Assembly (NCBI GenBank): GCA_013407085.1
Contig: JACCGJ010020699.1
Location: 1 to 64,000 of the forward strand
Source of the DNA: Atriophallophorus winterbourni
Lineage: Eukaryota > Platyhelminthes > Trematoda > Plagiorchiida > Microphallidae
Direction of reading: 5' to 3'
Length of the DNA stretch: 64,000 bases
Shown: positions 1-10,839 of the stretch, piece by piece
Layout: every line of letters begins with the position of its first letter
Position numbering within the stretch: the first letter of the stretch is position 1
Translations under genes and position numbers: made by a program
Notes under the pieces: generated by a model
Databases searched by the model: none
What the model was told of the DNA's origin: nothing
The model's input: the letters and a program-made list of their open reading frames with translations, nothing else

Positions 1-184
1 AGAAGTGCCAACCCCTACCCTCACCCCTTATGTTTTAAGTAAAAGCAGCTCCGTTTGTTCACCCCGGAAACATGTATGTCATGAATAGAGGTTCACAGCA
101 TGTGCTTCCGTATGTTATGTTGTTTGCCCGAGATTGTCAAACGCCATTGCAAACGTGTATTTTGTAGGAAAAATTGTAGGTGTA

Positions 185-410
185 TGGTATGAAAGCACAA
201 GCCTGATCCAGACAAAGCGCCGCAAAGTCAGAGACTGCATGTGGGCTAAGATACTGCCAGGTTGGCCAGACCTAGACAGATATGAGGAAGAAAAAAGAAC
301 AGGAAATAGTAGTGAGACTCCATCCTGTTTCAGCATGCAGCTCACTACCGTTGACCAATCAATTTAGCACGGTGTTAGCCGCACAGCACAAAGTACTGCA
401 CGATTGCAGA
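185..410 (+). repeat. Tailed SINE-like repeat, full-length copy
   Basis: Starts in a TATGGTATGAAAGCACAAGC context, followed by CCTGATCCAG, AAAGYGCCGCA and the block ending GCACGATTGCA. The same roughly 220-nt sequence recurs at 3811, 4155, 4904, 5145 and 6733 and as fragments elsewhere. It is read here in the orientation where the tetranucleotide tail is at the left, so the element's own 3' end is probably at 185. Confidence 0.8.
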
Positions 411-685
411 TACGTGTGGCTTGGTCAACGTTATATTCTATGATGCATCTCTATCGTGTGTTGGGGCCAAATAAGTTAATCGGTTTTGCGTCCATTGTTA
501 TCACAAACCGCTTGTGTGTGTATTTATCCGTTGTGGATCAAAGTATATCGTATTCGCTCTTTACTTCAACTGTTGATGCTTTATTTTAGTGTGCTGTTGG
601 CTATTAGCTATGAATATTGCAGTGTTTTTGTGTTCTCAAAGGAATGCCTTCAACTGTACTTCATTTTGTGTTTTCCTTCGCACAG

Positions 686-799
686 GAACTTTGTCTCAAC
701 TCACTCCCACAGATTAGCAAAAACATTGAGTTGACGGTGCTGAAAAACGCTGTGTTACCTCGAATTGAGAAACTGTTTTTCCGGTCAGAAATCCTCTCG
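686..799 (+). CDS. SCYL2: SCYL2 exon (HEAT region)
   Basis: A 114-nt exon, phase 0 at both ends. It follows a pyrimidine-rich acceptor ending cacag and runs into a GTAAGT donor. It encodes 38 residues with LPRIEKLF, matching the helix before the conserved RVNSLVCLGK segment of SCYL2. Confidence 0.85.
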
Positions 800-3700
800 G
801 TAAGTCGAAACGCGCTGTTGTTCTCACTGCAATCGCTCTACCGCTCAGTCCTTTTTGCTCTCCGAACATTTCTATTAGAGAGAGAGTGTGTGAGTGAGAG
901 ATGAAGTGCTGTCTGTGCTTACATTATTCGCCGTCTACGAAAGTTAAGTATTGATGAGATAAGGTTATATATATGATTGGTTAGATTGACCCACCCACAC
1001 AGCGTATTCTATTCAACTGATCAGGCTTGTGGAATTGACCGTGCAGCACCTACTTCGTGTTAACGATATCGTATTATTTGTTTACATCGGCAAGAACAAG
1101 TTCGGTGGTCAACGGTCCATTTTAATAATCTCACTTTGGTCTCGCGCTTAATCGGACTATTAAAGCCTGTTTGCATAAAAATAACTGAATAGCTTTTTAA
1201 CGGGAACAATGTGGCAGCTGCACAATGTGTCATGAACCAACGCATCTTCATTCGCGTGACCCGTCGTAGACTTTAAACTATTCCGTGGGTTATCTCATGT
1301 GTTGCCTCCTTGTTCATTAATTTTTTTATCCTGTAGCAATCTACTTTTTGCGCATTTGCTTAGTTCACTTGTCTGCTTTGTTTTTGCAGGCGTCTGCTTA
1401 TCTGCCTTTTGTGCTTCATGTTGCTAAACACTTTGTGTGTCTGACTCCAGACCTGTGCTTCATGATGATGCTTCTTTATTTGCGCCATGCGGCCGCATGT
1501 TTATAGAGAGCGACACACTTGTAAAATACTTAGTGGGTCTTAAGCCGCAGCTATTGGAGCTGTCTTGTGTTTTTGGTATGTGTCTACCGTTGAACCATTA
1601 GTGCTCATTGATTCTATTGATTTCTGCCTATCAAAAATGTGAGCGCAACGCGTCACTTTCGACACACCTATCTTCGTTACAATGGCGGCAAATGTTTGCC
1701 TGAAATAAATCCACCAAGGTTGAATCCATCGTTTGGGTTTATTTTTGAAATAGCTGTGGCAGCGCATTCGCCTACTTTGAGCACAGGGTGCTTGATAATT
1801 TAACAGTTTTACCGCTCCTGTTCTCGTTTCCATTGCTTATTCTTGTGTATCTTTACGACATTCTCGGAGTGGCCTAATAGTTTAACAGCCCCTAGCATAA
1901 AGCATCGCAATACATACTTCGACTTTTTCAGTCAAAAAAGTGTTTTTTTCGTCATTGTTCTATAAGCTCGTGTTTTTCTACAGCCCATTGCTCTAGTGTG
2001 ACTGCTTTTCAGCTGCGAATCAATTGTTTGGTCTGCGTCGGGAAGCTTTTGGATCATTTGGACAGATGGGTTGTCATGGACGACGTGCTTCCCTTTCTGC
2101 AGCGAATTCGGTCGCGGGAGCCGGCCATTCTTGTCATGGTTCTTGGTACATAATTTGTTCAACTCATGCAACATACTATTACAAACCTCATCAGTGTTTG
2201 GTAGTTCGCATTTCCTTCATTTAACTGATACCTTTCATCCTAGGATTCTCATGTGCACTTCTAGTTCCATATCAAGGGTTTCCATGGCGATTGATTTTGT
2301 TTTTCTACGTTAGAGATTTGAAAAGTACTATTTTGGGGGTTTAAAGTGCCTTATGATCATATTCTGCGGTGATATTATTCTCATTCGAGTGAAATCTTGA
2401 TCCCGATCGACACGACTCAACTTGCGATAGGCTGTCCCCGTGTTTGCTGGTGCCTGTGGTGTGTTCTCGAGGCACCTTGTGGACTTTTCTCGACTGACAC
2501 CATCCCCGAAATAGCTGTCTTCGAATTTTTCTAAAAGTATTTTATCACTATGGGCATATTTAAATGGATTCTTACTGTCGATCTAACTGTTTCATATAGC
2601 GATGTGGGAATTTCACTGCTCAGTGGTGTCTCCAGCATTGCTCGGCATTCGATAGAGTAAAATTCGCTCACCAGGTGCATCCTGCAAGGCAGCAGTTTGG
2701 TCGAATGAAATAATGCTGGGCTACCTACTGCATTTGTTTAAAGTTACCTCCCAAAGTGTCTCCCATGACTTAATACTCCACAAGTCCTTGGAGTCATGGT
2801 TTTCCCTTCCGTAACATCATCCTCATGTGCTTCTTTACTTTTGTGCGACTATCTCCTCCTGGAGGATGAGTCGGCTTCAATGAAGATTCTTGGAAATTTG
2901 GGTACAAAGCGGCGTCCCCAGCACCACTCATGTGCTGCATCACATCGGTAGGAAATGCCGAGTGCTTAACGGCCATGCAACTTTGGCACGATATAATTCC
3001 AAGGAGATGGCCAAAGGTGTGACCTGAAAAACGATTGAACCTGTGGAATATTAAGCACAGACGCAGATGCCTACACCTCAAGTGTCCCCTTCAAGTGACG
3101 AAGCATAAAATCCATCGTATGAAATGTTTTCATTTACTAATACAAAATGTATACGGATGTGCGGCTCTTTGCCTGGATCATGTGCTTTCATACATACATA
3201 TATCTACTAATACAAACGCCAGTCAACTATGTCAACCTTCGTAATCAACTTTGCTCGTCACTTCGCTTGTTTCCTGGACAATTTACGGCTATTCTTTGTG
3301 TATGAATTCCAAATCATACTATTATTTTGCTTTTACTTGCCAAGTTGTCTAACGAAACCGGTTTGACGTTGTTTAAATTTATCTCTTGTTTCCTTCCGTC
3401 TAGCGATTTACCGAGTCGCATTTTCCCACGAAAAACTGGGTATCAGTTGTGAACACTTGGCCACGCGAGTGCTCCCACATTTGATTCCATTATCGATCGA
3501 GAGTGGCCTGAATTTGCAACAGTACTTGGCATACGCCGAACTCATTCGCGATATGTGCTCCCGGTTAGAACGAGACCAGCGAGCCAAATTGGAACAGCTC
3601 CACGTTGTTTCGGACTCGAACAAGTATGTCTACTGTTTGTTGGCAAACGTGTTTTCTGCGTTACCGCACTTGAGACCACATACGTTTTTACTTATCGACC

Positions 3701-6046
3701 GATCAAAATACGGCATTCCAGCCGAGTGTCAAGTTTGTGACTTGGGCCCTACTTGTCACAATCAACTATGACTCTTTCTTATCGTTGTTCCGCTGTCATA
3801 CAACACGGGTGTGCAATCGTGCAGTACTTGTGTGTTGTGTGGCTAACATGGTGCTAAATTGATTTGCCACCGGTAATGAGCTGCATGCTGAAATACGCTG
3901 AAGTCGCATTACGATTTCTATTCCCCACTCATCTGTCTAGGCTGGGCAACCTGACAGTATCTTTGCCCACGTTCAGATTCTGACTGTGCGGTACTTAGCC
4001 CGAATCATGCTTGTGATTTCATGCATGACCACGACTAAACAGTTACACAACGAGAGTGTCATCACAGCACAACTGTCGTAGGATGCAGTTGATTACCGGT
4101 GGTAATCAACTCAGTACGTAGTTACGTTGGCACTGAAGAGGTTCTGCATACTTGTATGCAAGTATCAAATCGAAAGCTTGATCCAGGCAAAGTGTCGCAC
4201 AGCCATAGACTGCACGTTGACTAAGGTTCCCCATTCCTAGACAGACACAGGAGAGGGAAATGCGAAAATGGCAGTTAGACTGCAGCCTGTTTCCGCAATC
4301 AGCTCATTACCGGTGGCAAATCAATATTGCACGATGTTAACTGTCCAGTACAAAATTACTGCACAGTTGCACATTCATGCAACTCTGCATTCTTGCATTT
4401 ATGACGAAGCTTTATTGATATCGAGGATATCGGCATAATTTAAGCGAATGTCTGCAAGCGCAATTCATCGTCAGGTTCTCCTGTCCCATCTTAAATTGAT
4501 TGCTAACTCGAGTGCGCCGCTAACGAGTTCTTCTCCCAGTCTCACTGCTACCATTCTACTTACGTCTTGGGGATCTGAGTATCTCTGAGAATTTGGCTCA
4601 CTTTGTTCATTCATCACAATCCAATCTCTGTTGCTATGCTAAAGATGCCCAAAATTTGTCGTGCCCCTTATATGTGCTTCCATTTACTACGATGTTAAAC
4701 TTACGGTAATTTTTATAAAGATTAGCACCATCCGTTTTTGCTCATTTTCAGTCTCATTGGTCTGGGGTCCGATCTCACAACTGAATGGATATCGACTAAT
4801 TCCTGCTCTGATTTAGTAAGTCCAGTACAGATGCGCTTGAAATTTCGCTCTGCTATTCGTTTTTGGTGTGTATTTTTCTTGTTTCTAATGAGTTGCGCAC
4901 GGTTGTTCAATCGTACAGTACTTCTGTGCTGTGTGGTTAACATCGTGCTGTAAGTTGATTGGCTGCATGTCGTAACATGCTGGAGTCTCGCTACCATTTC
5001 TATTTTCATTCTCATATCCATCTAGGCCTGAGCAACCTGAGAGTATCTTAGCTCACGTGCAGTCTTTTGATTGTGCGGCACTTGGCCTGGATCAGGCTTC
5101 TGATTTCATACATACATACATACAATGATGAGTTGGTAACGGCATGGTATGGTATGAAAGCACAAGCCTGATCCAGGAAAAGTGCCGCGCAAGTGGGTAA
5201 GATACTGTCAGGTTGTCCAGGCCTAAACAGATATGAGGGGGGAATAGAGATAGAAATGGTAGTGAGACTCCAGCGAATTTCAGCATGCAGCTCACTACCG
5301 TTGGTCAATCAATTTAGCACGATGTTAGCCGCACAGCACAGAATTGCTGCACGAATGTATCGAAACAGTGAAGTTGCTGACACCGTCCTCCATCCTGGGT
5401 TACAAAGCCGTTTCATTGGTGTACAATCTCTTTATGTGTTTAAGTATATAGGCCGATTGCCTTGATTTCGAATCCTCTCATTCCAGATCGATCGTGTCGT
5501 TCACACATACCTGGATTCTTCACTTGGCTTGATAAAACCGAATGCCTCACCCAACGGTTCATCTATCCCCAGAAACGGAAGTGACCGGCAGCGAAACCAG
5601 CAGAAACCTCGTTAAAACCAAACGAATTGACCCTTGAGCAGAAACGTCAACTTGCAGCTCAGCGCTCTCAAGCGGAACGCCTAATCAAAGAGCCAAACCC
5701 ATCCAATTCGGATCCGTTTGTCTCACCGACCAGTGTTAATCATGGTGTGCACATCATGGACTCCTGTTTAAACGATCTGTCAGCGACGTTCTCTGCATCC
5801 GCATTGTCATCTCCACCTCGTTTTACACGTCCACCGATGAACCAACAACCGGTCTCTGCTTTGCCACTCAACAATAAAAATCAACCGGTGTTGTCCAGCT
5901 GGAACGCCCCACTAATGAACCATCCTCGCCATTCAGTGCCCCCTTTGCGACCTGCCATGCAGTTGTCCACTGCGGGTAAACAAACTCCATCTCAAAACTT
6001 TAGACCGCTTTCAAAAAGTGAAATTGATGAACTGTTAAACTGCTGA
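686..6046 (+). CDS. SCYL2: SCYL2 (SCY1-like pseudokinase 2), 3' half, five exons
   Basis: Exons read at 686-799, 2013-2145, 3404-3623, 4752-4815 and 5487-6046 join in frame (phases 0, 1, 2, 0), each bounded by AG and GT. The first three give the HEAT-repeat end of SCYL2: a block starting ELCLNSLPQ, then DRWVVMDDVLPFLQ, then VLPHLIPLSIE and KLEQLH, all in the order of animal SCYL2. The last exon has IDRV and the conserved TLEQKRQLA helix, then a low-complexity Ser/Pro/Asn/Gln tail ending LSKSEIDELLNC before TGA at 6044-6046. SCYL2 (CVAK104) is a catalytically weak kinase-like protein that binds clathrin and AP2 on endosomal and Golgi vesicles. The pseudokinase domain and first HEAT repeats lie left of the window. 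The tail is shorter than in vertebrates. Family identity is from recalled homology, not a search. Confidence 0.85.
2013..2145 (+). CDS. SCYL2: SCYL2 exon (HEAT region)
   Basis: A 133-nt exon after an acceptor ending cttttcag. It encodes LRINCLVCVGKLLDHLDRW and continues to a donor GTACAT, leaving phase 1. The residues continue the previous exon exactly as in animal SCYL2. Confidence 0.87.
3159..3205 (-). repeat. SINE-like repeat fragment with tail
   Basis: Only the tail-proximal 45 nt (GTGCGGCTCTTTGCCTGGATC, then the CATA tail) remain, ending in a short catacatacata tail. Typical of a truncated copy. Confidence 0.6.
3404..3623 (+). CDS. SCYL2: SCYL2 exon (end of HEAT region)
   Basis: A 220-nt exon between gtctag and a GTATGT donor, entering at phase 1 and leaving at phase 2. 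It contains VLPHLIPLSIE and a charged helix LERDQRAKLEQLHVV, the best-conserved part of the SCYL2 C-terminal half. Confidence 0.9.
3811..4027 (-). repeat. SINE-like repeat, near full-length copy
   Basis: Reads from GTGCAATCGTGCAGTACTTG through TCTGTCTAGGC to the tail-proximal CTTGTGATTTCATGCATG. The opposite orientation of the copy at 185, with about 15-20% divergence by eye. Confidence 0.75.
4155..4378 (+). repeat. SINE-like repeat, diverged copy
   Basis: AGCTTGATCCAGGCAAAGTG at the left end and CAGTTGCACATTCATGC at the right mark the same element, with many substitutions. Confidence 0.65.
4752..4815 (+). CDS. SCYL2: SCYL2 small exon
   Basis: A 64-nt exon found by phase logic. The upstream exon leaves two bases and the downstream exon must enter at phase 0. 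This stretch (acceptor ttttcag, donor GTAAGT) supplies exactly one base plus 21 codons without a stop. It encodes a short weakly conserved linker starting NLIGLGSDL. It sits between two SINE-like copies. Confidence 0.65.
4904..5125 (-). repeat. SINE-like repeat with (CATA)n tail
   Basis: Runs from CGGTTGTTCAATCGTACAG to GGCCTGGATCAGGCTTCTG and ends in five catacata units. The best-preserved tail in the window. It forms an inverted pair with the copy starting 20 nt further right. Confidence 0.8.
5145..5355 (+). repeat. SINE-like repeat, full-length copy
   Basis: Very close to the copy at 185 (shared runs such as CAGCATGCAGCTCACTACCG). It lies head to head by tails with the copy at 4904-5125, making a roughly 450-nt inverted repeat in the SCYL2 intron. 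Confidence 0.8.
5487..6046 (+). CDS. SCYL2: SCYL2 terminal exon(s), frame change near 5557-5603
   Basis: Entry at phase 0 after ttccag gives IDRVVHTYLDSSLGL, the conserved block before the TLEEKQKLA-like helix. The reading then hits TAA at 5613, and the conserved helix TLEQKRQLAAQR continues in another frame down to TGA at 6044-6046. A removed length of 2 mod 3 is needed. A GT at 5557 to AG at 5591 gives a 35-nt intron in the right phase; other GT/AG pairs give 20-47 nt. A one-base sequence error or a true frameshift is equally possible. The tail is rich in Pro, Asn and Ser, likely disordered, as in the clathrin-binding tails of this family. Confidence 0.7.
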
Positions 6047-6732
6047 AGTCGTCATTATATTGTTTGCTATTTCCAGGCTTATATCCCGCGAACTGTCTTT
6101 CACGTAACGTTGTGAGTTTGTTCTTCGCTGACATTGTGTGATATTTCGATTTTATTTCCTTGTCTATGATTGAGTATCTGTGTATTTTTCCTTATTTTGT
6201 GGGTCGGGTAGACTAAATCTGCTGTTGGAAAGTTTTCGAAATTTGCCCTCTGCTAATACACAGCGACCGACCTTGCCTGCCATGTTATCATGATAATTAT
6301 TCCTTTTACTGTCTGGATTGTTTGTCACATCCGAGTAATACTACCATGTTTATGCCCGAGGAACAGTTATCCATTTTCGGCCTGTATATTTTTTGCTATG
6401 CGAGTGTATAAAATCTGAAGCATCAAAGACCTATTTTGAAATATTGCTGAACCTTTAAAGCCACCGTAGAACAAGATTGGCACGACTGACCGCGAATGAG
6501 CGGTTTGCAAGCGGAGTTCAACTAATTTTGTGTGAAGCGGAAAACGAAAATTGTCTGTTCCGTGAATAGCTTATGCTTTTTCCATATTGTTTATCCACCT
6601 TGCATTGAATCAACAAGTCTACCGCTTTCGCAATAGCCTGTAATGTTTTAAACTCGATTCATTTGTTCAATGCGTTGAACTATCCGTGAAAGAGTTACTC
6701 TCACGAAAACGTGTGTATTCGTTTCCTTCTCT
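6047..6732. other. SCYL2 3' flank, no gene seen
   Basis: AT-rich sequence after the SCYL2 stop. No reading frame with protein-like content and no canonical AATAAA within the first 400 nt were recognised, so the end of the mRNA cannot be placed. Confidence 0.4.
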
Positions 6733-6925
6733 ATGTATGAAATCACAAGCCTGATTCAGGCACAGTGCCGCAGTCATAGACTGTCAAGTTGCCCAGGCCT
6801 AGACAGATATAAGGGAAAATGGCAGTAAAGTTCCAGCGTGTTTCCATATGCATCTCTGTACCATTTGCAAATCTGTATAGCACGATGTGAGCTGCGCAGT
6901 ACAGAAGTACTGCACGAGTTCACAT
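6733..6925 (+). repeat. SINE-like repeat copy
   Basis: CTATGTATGAAATCACAAGC at the left end and AGTACTGCACGAGTTCACAT at the right. Abuts the hammerhead-type repeat copy at 6930. Confidence 0.75.
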
Positions 6926-6929
6926 TCGT

Positions 6930-7095
6930 CTCATCTGCCCCATCAGTGAACCACGATGTTCAAGCACAGAATCACATTGATTTCTGGTCAAGCAGTCATA
7001 GATGATCGATGTGATGTGTTGCTCCCATCCCCCGCACTTACACACCACAACCGGTTCCTGGCTGTTTGCCGTCATCATCCACTGGCACAAGGCTC
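6930..7095 (-). repeat. 240-nt hammerhead-type repeat, copy A
   Basis: The reverse strand carries GATGATGACGGCAAACAGCC, then TGGTGTGTAAGTG and TTGAACATCGTGGTTCAC. These blocks are shared with copies at 36985, 37435 and 39032. The ribozyme core is damaged here: CTGATGA has become ATGATGA and GAAAC has become GGAAC. Confidence 0.65.
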
Positions 7096-7099
7096 TTCC

Positions 7100-8690
7100 C
7101 CCGATTTTATACGTATCGCTGTGCAAGGTATCTATTTTATACATTTAATTTATTGAAATAGCTATCTTCGCCTTCAAATAGGATATTTTTGCGTGCCGTA
7201 CAAATTCTCGCAATCGTTTGACAGGCTTGTGTTACGGTAACTAGAATCCAGTTATTTATGCAACAACCGATTATTTTGTTATAATACGAGACCTTTTTCG
7301 GGAGGCTTGTTTTACGATCGTTGATTGTATTGTATTGGTGGTTAGAGCACCTTCGTTAAAATCAGTGTAATTTCTCAAATGTAAACATGATCCTAAACCG
7401 AAACAACAGATTTCTCTCTCAATTACGCAATGTTAATTGTGTTACCGACATAATATCATCAGGGGATTAAATTTGGTAAATGAAGTTACTGAACCGAACC
7501 CTTTCTAATTACGGCGGTTCGTTGCCTTCACTGCTGATTTGTCGAGCCGTACACATTATTCAAGTCCGACAAAATAGATTTAAGCTTTCTAAAGGCATCT
7601 TTCAACCTGGACGACTGACCCGCAACCATCTCCAAATTCCCACCGATCAAGTTTCATTCGAAGCATGTACCCCAACTAGCGGCGACTTAGTTTGTTGATT
7701 GTTTGAGGCGTCATCTCGTTGCTTTCTAAAATACTATGTCTGATTTCATAGTTGGAGACGTTTCCCAACCATAAACATTGACAGTCGTTTGCGAAAAGCG
7801 AGTTGTCGAAAACGTTGTGCACTCAATCTGGCCCACTATCGCTGCTTCTACTGAATTGGATAAGATCCTTTCCTATAAGAGCTATGTTTATATCACTTGG
7901 TTTCAAGGACATTTGAGCGTAGTGAATGCTTTGGTAATCCTGAATGTGATCTCCTTTATTCCACCTCCACGTTCACCCAACTTCCAGCGACCAAGAAAAC
8001 TGATCTGATGAGTAGCATTCGGCTCCCGGATTACGACATCTTCATTCAGAACAGGCACACAATGATTGAATGTAGATGCTATTTTGATTTGAGGCCTCAA
8101 AAAACGACGGCTATGGTAGTACTGGGGTTTCTACAATCGACTGAGTACTGTTTCATAAGATAGCTGAAGCAGAAATCTCATTCTTGTTATGGGGGTTTTC
8201 AATGCTCAGGTGGGACATGACGATCAAGGGTGTTAAAGTTGTCAAGTGGAGTGACGAAGAAAGTTTGTTATGATGCATGGCAGCGAAAGATGCATGCTGA
8301 TGTCGCTCTACTCGTTCGCGAAACTTAAATGAATGCATGTTTTTATTTGACGTGTAGGCACATCATCCCGGGTTGTTTTTGCTTACTCTTCTATAAAATC
8401 CGTATATGTTTAAGTGCCGCTCTTCCCCGTACTTTAAAATTTTATTTTTTCATGGTTTATGGCACTTAGGCATTCGACACATGTTACCGGTGTAATGCCG
8501 TCTTTGATGACGATTTTGATGATGGGGCCGAAACAGGGAATGCAGCAGGCACTGATCACGTTCGCGCAAACCTCCGACTTCGATTGCTAACCCCAAAAAT
8601 GCGCTTTAACTTTTCAGTCTTAGGAAGCCCTGACCAAAAAACAGCTGATATTGCTGAGCATTTGGATTAAAGTGAGCCCCCTCCATTGAC
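7100..8690. other. Intergenic, no recognised feature
   Basis: Short open frames only, none with a recognisable domain or splice-consistent partner. Base composition is like the flanks. Confidence 0.3.
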
Positions 8691-8899
8691 CAGCAGTGGC
8701 CCAGACTAAAGGCTGCTACTTAAGCTACGGCATTAAATAACCTTGGCACCGTTTCTCGCCACCTTCGAGACTGGATCTCTGAGAACATCTTTATGCGGCT
8801 GCCCAAGCAAAAGATGTTCGAATGATGCTTCTGTTTACCTCCTCCTTAGGAGAGCTGCTAAATGATCTGCACGTCAGCTATGCTGGGTGGAAACCGAAG

Positions 8900-9730
8900 C
8901 ACGCATAGGGGACTTTGGTAGACTTTCGTCTGATTCGTACTGCATCTGGATGCTCTAGTTTTAGCCCGAACCTCAGAGATTCGATAGGGCAGCTGATCTT
9001 TGATCTCAATGACAGCATAGCTAGGTTGGTTGAGCATTCCGTTCAGTTACAAAAGCGCTCATCGGCTTTCGGTACAGTGATCAGTCTCAGTACATAGCTG
9101 TGGCTACCCAGTGAATTCCGATGCTCCATCAGTGTACGAGATTTTGTGATTTGCGACGAATGAAAAACGGTAAATCGCCAGGAAAGAGCAGGATTTTTGT
9201 TAGGTTATTAAAGCCTTTGTGGACGCATTAATATCACCTCTGCACAAACTGTTTTGTTCTATCTGGTAGACTCATTTTTCCCGTCAGACTAGGATACGTC
9301 TATCACCCCAAACCTACCTAAACGTGATGAATCTGTGCTCCAAATATCGTGGAATAAACCTTATCGATACTACAGGTAAACTGTTTGCGTCGTTACGGCT
9401 TAATCGATATTCCGCCGAACGAATGCTGCGCACTAGAATCAGTTAAGGTTGTTTTCACCATGGTTTGGTGTGTGTAGACCAAATATTCACCTTGCGCAGA
9501 ATTCTGCAAGGTATCAACAGCAAACGATAGTTTGTTTTATCGTTTTCCCCGCCGCTTTCGAATCAACAGACCGTGGTTGTTTATGTAACATCATGCTATC
9601 GGGTGGGGTCCTCTTGAAACTTGTTATCCTAATTAGAGCCTGTTGCACCACTACTAGGAATCCGGTTCGTGCCTGCGACAAAGAATCTTGCGAATTTAAT
9701 TTGCACACAGAGGTCAGGAAAGTGTCTTTT
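8900..9730 (+). mobile_element. RTE-like LINE remnant, reverse transcriptase
   Basis: A decayed reverse transcriptase read across frame breaks: KNGKSPGKS near 9160, then FGVCRPNIHLAQ, YQQQTIVCFIVFPAAFES (the F-x-D-F-A-A-A-F-D motif of RTE-type LINEs with the Asp lost), and ACCTTTRNPVRA. Several stops show it is dead. A host gene is excluded by the motif order. Confidence 0.7.
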
Positions 9731-9770
9731 ATCGCTATTTTTCTTCAATTATGTCGTCACTAAACTAATC

Positions 9771-9840
9771 TTTACTGTCTCCGCCTGATGATGGCAAACA
9801 GCCACAACACACCACACTACATTAATCTTATACAACGTTC
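9771..9840 (+). repeat. Hammerhead-type repeat, copy B (fragment)
   Basis: GTCTCCGCCTGATGATGGCA followed by AACAGCCACAACACACCACAC. It keeps the CTGATGA box and the paired TGGC/GCCA arm, but has lost the GAAA box. Confidence 0.55.
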
Positions 9841-10330
9841 TGCTATCGGTCGGGTGCCATATTGCTGAATATTTCCTAAGGTGCTAAAATCTGATTTCGC
9901 AAACGCATAAGTAGTTGTAGGCTTCAAACTCAATTCAGAGATCGCCGTTCTCCATGCGATGCCCCCTGCTTCAAAATTCGGTGTTGCAGCATCTGCTGAT
10001 CCAGTATTTGCATTCAAATCGCCGGTTGCAGGCAGTATCATTTCTAGTAACTATCAACAACAAATTGAAGCTGGTTGTAAAAATCGACCTTCGTATTTCA
10101 TCGACAGATGACGTTGGGGCATACACCGAAACCATAGTAATATTAGAATTATTCCCTCAAACGGACCAATGCAATTATCGATGATGTGAGTGCTTTCTTT
10201 CCGTGATACCTGAGAGCTATCGCAGCCTGTGAAGACTGGATTCGCCTTCATGCCTACTAGAGAATCCTGTGTAGAATCGACTTTGTGGACATTAATTGTT
10301 TGGGATCCATGCCCAGAAAATCGCACCTCA
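9817..10330 (-). mobile_element. LINE endonuclease remnant (RTE-like)
   Basis: The reverse strand encodes LILLWFRCMPQRHLSMKYEG followed, after a stop, by ILPATGDLNANTGS. This resembles the apurinic-endonuclease core of RTE-type LINEs, where a GDFNA-type box follows an SAYAP-like strand. Interrupted by stops; only this domain remains. Confidence 0.5.
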
Positions 10331-10672
10331 GACTGACAAAAACATCCACCCGGTAGTCTAGTAAAGAAAGCATTGTAATGGTTGGATTACCCAAATACAG
10401 TAGTGTTCTAACGTTCCAACATTCTATGTAAAATTCTTACGTATATAAGTGTTGTCACCACCACCACTTGGCATTTGTTCGAATACACCTCTCTAGACTT
10501 ACATCCAAATGTAGCAGCGATGTGGCGGTAGTGCGCTCTGGATTTTTTCTTCGGGGTATTCTCCTAAATCCTTTCGTAATTAGGTAACGCTCAAGACGTC
10601 AGCCACCTGCCTTCACCTCTTCCTTCAGTGAGAGCATTTTCTTCTGGCAGGCCAGGAGTTGTTTATCAGAGC

Positions 10673-10716
10673 CACACAAGCCTGATCCAGACAAAGTGCC
10701 GCACAGTCAGAGACCG
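10673..10716 (+). repeat. SINE-like repeat fragment
   Basis: About 44 nt of the tail-proximal end (ACACAAGCCTGATCCAGACA and the following CCGCACAGTCAGAGAC). The rest of the element is missing. Confidence 0.6.
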
Positions 10717-10839
10717 TATCGGAGTATTTTATAGATAGTAGATACTCACCATCACTACCCTTGCGTGATGTGACAATTTAGAACCTCCGCCCGGTTCAAT
10801 CCATCGGATGTTAAACCGTTTGAAGTACATGTGGTGATT

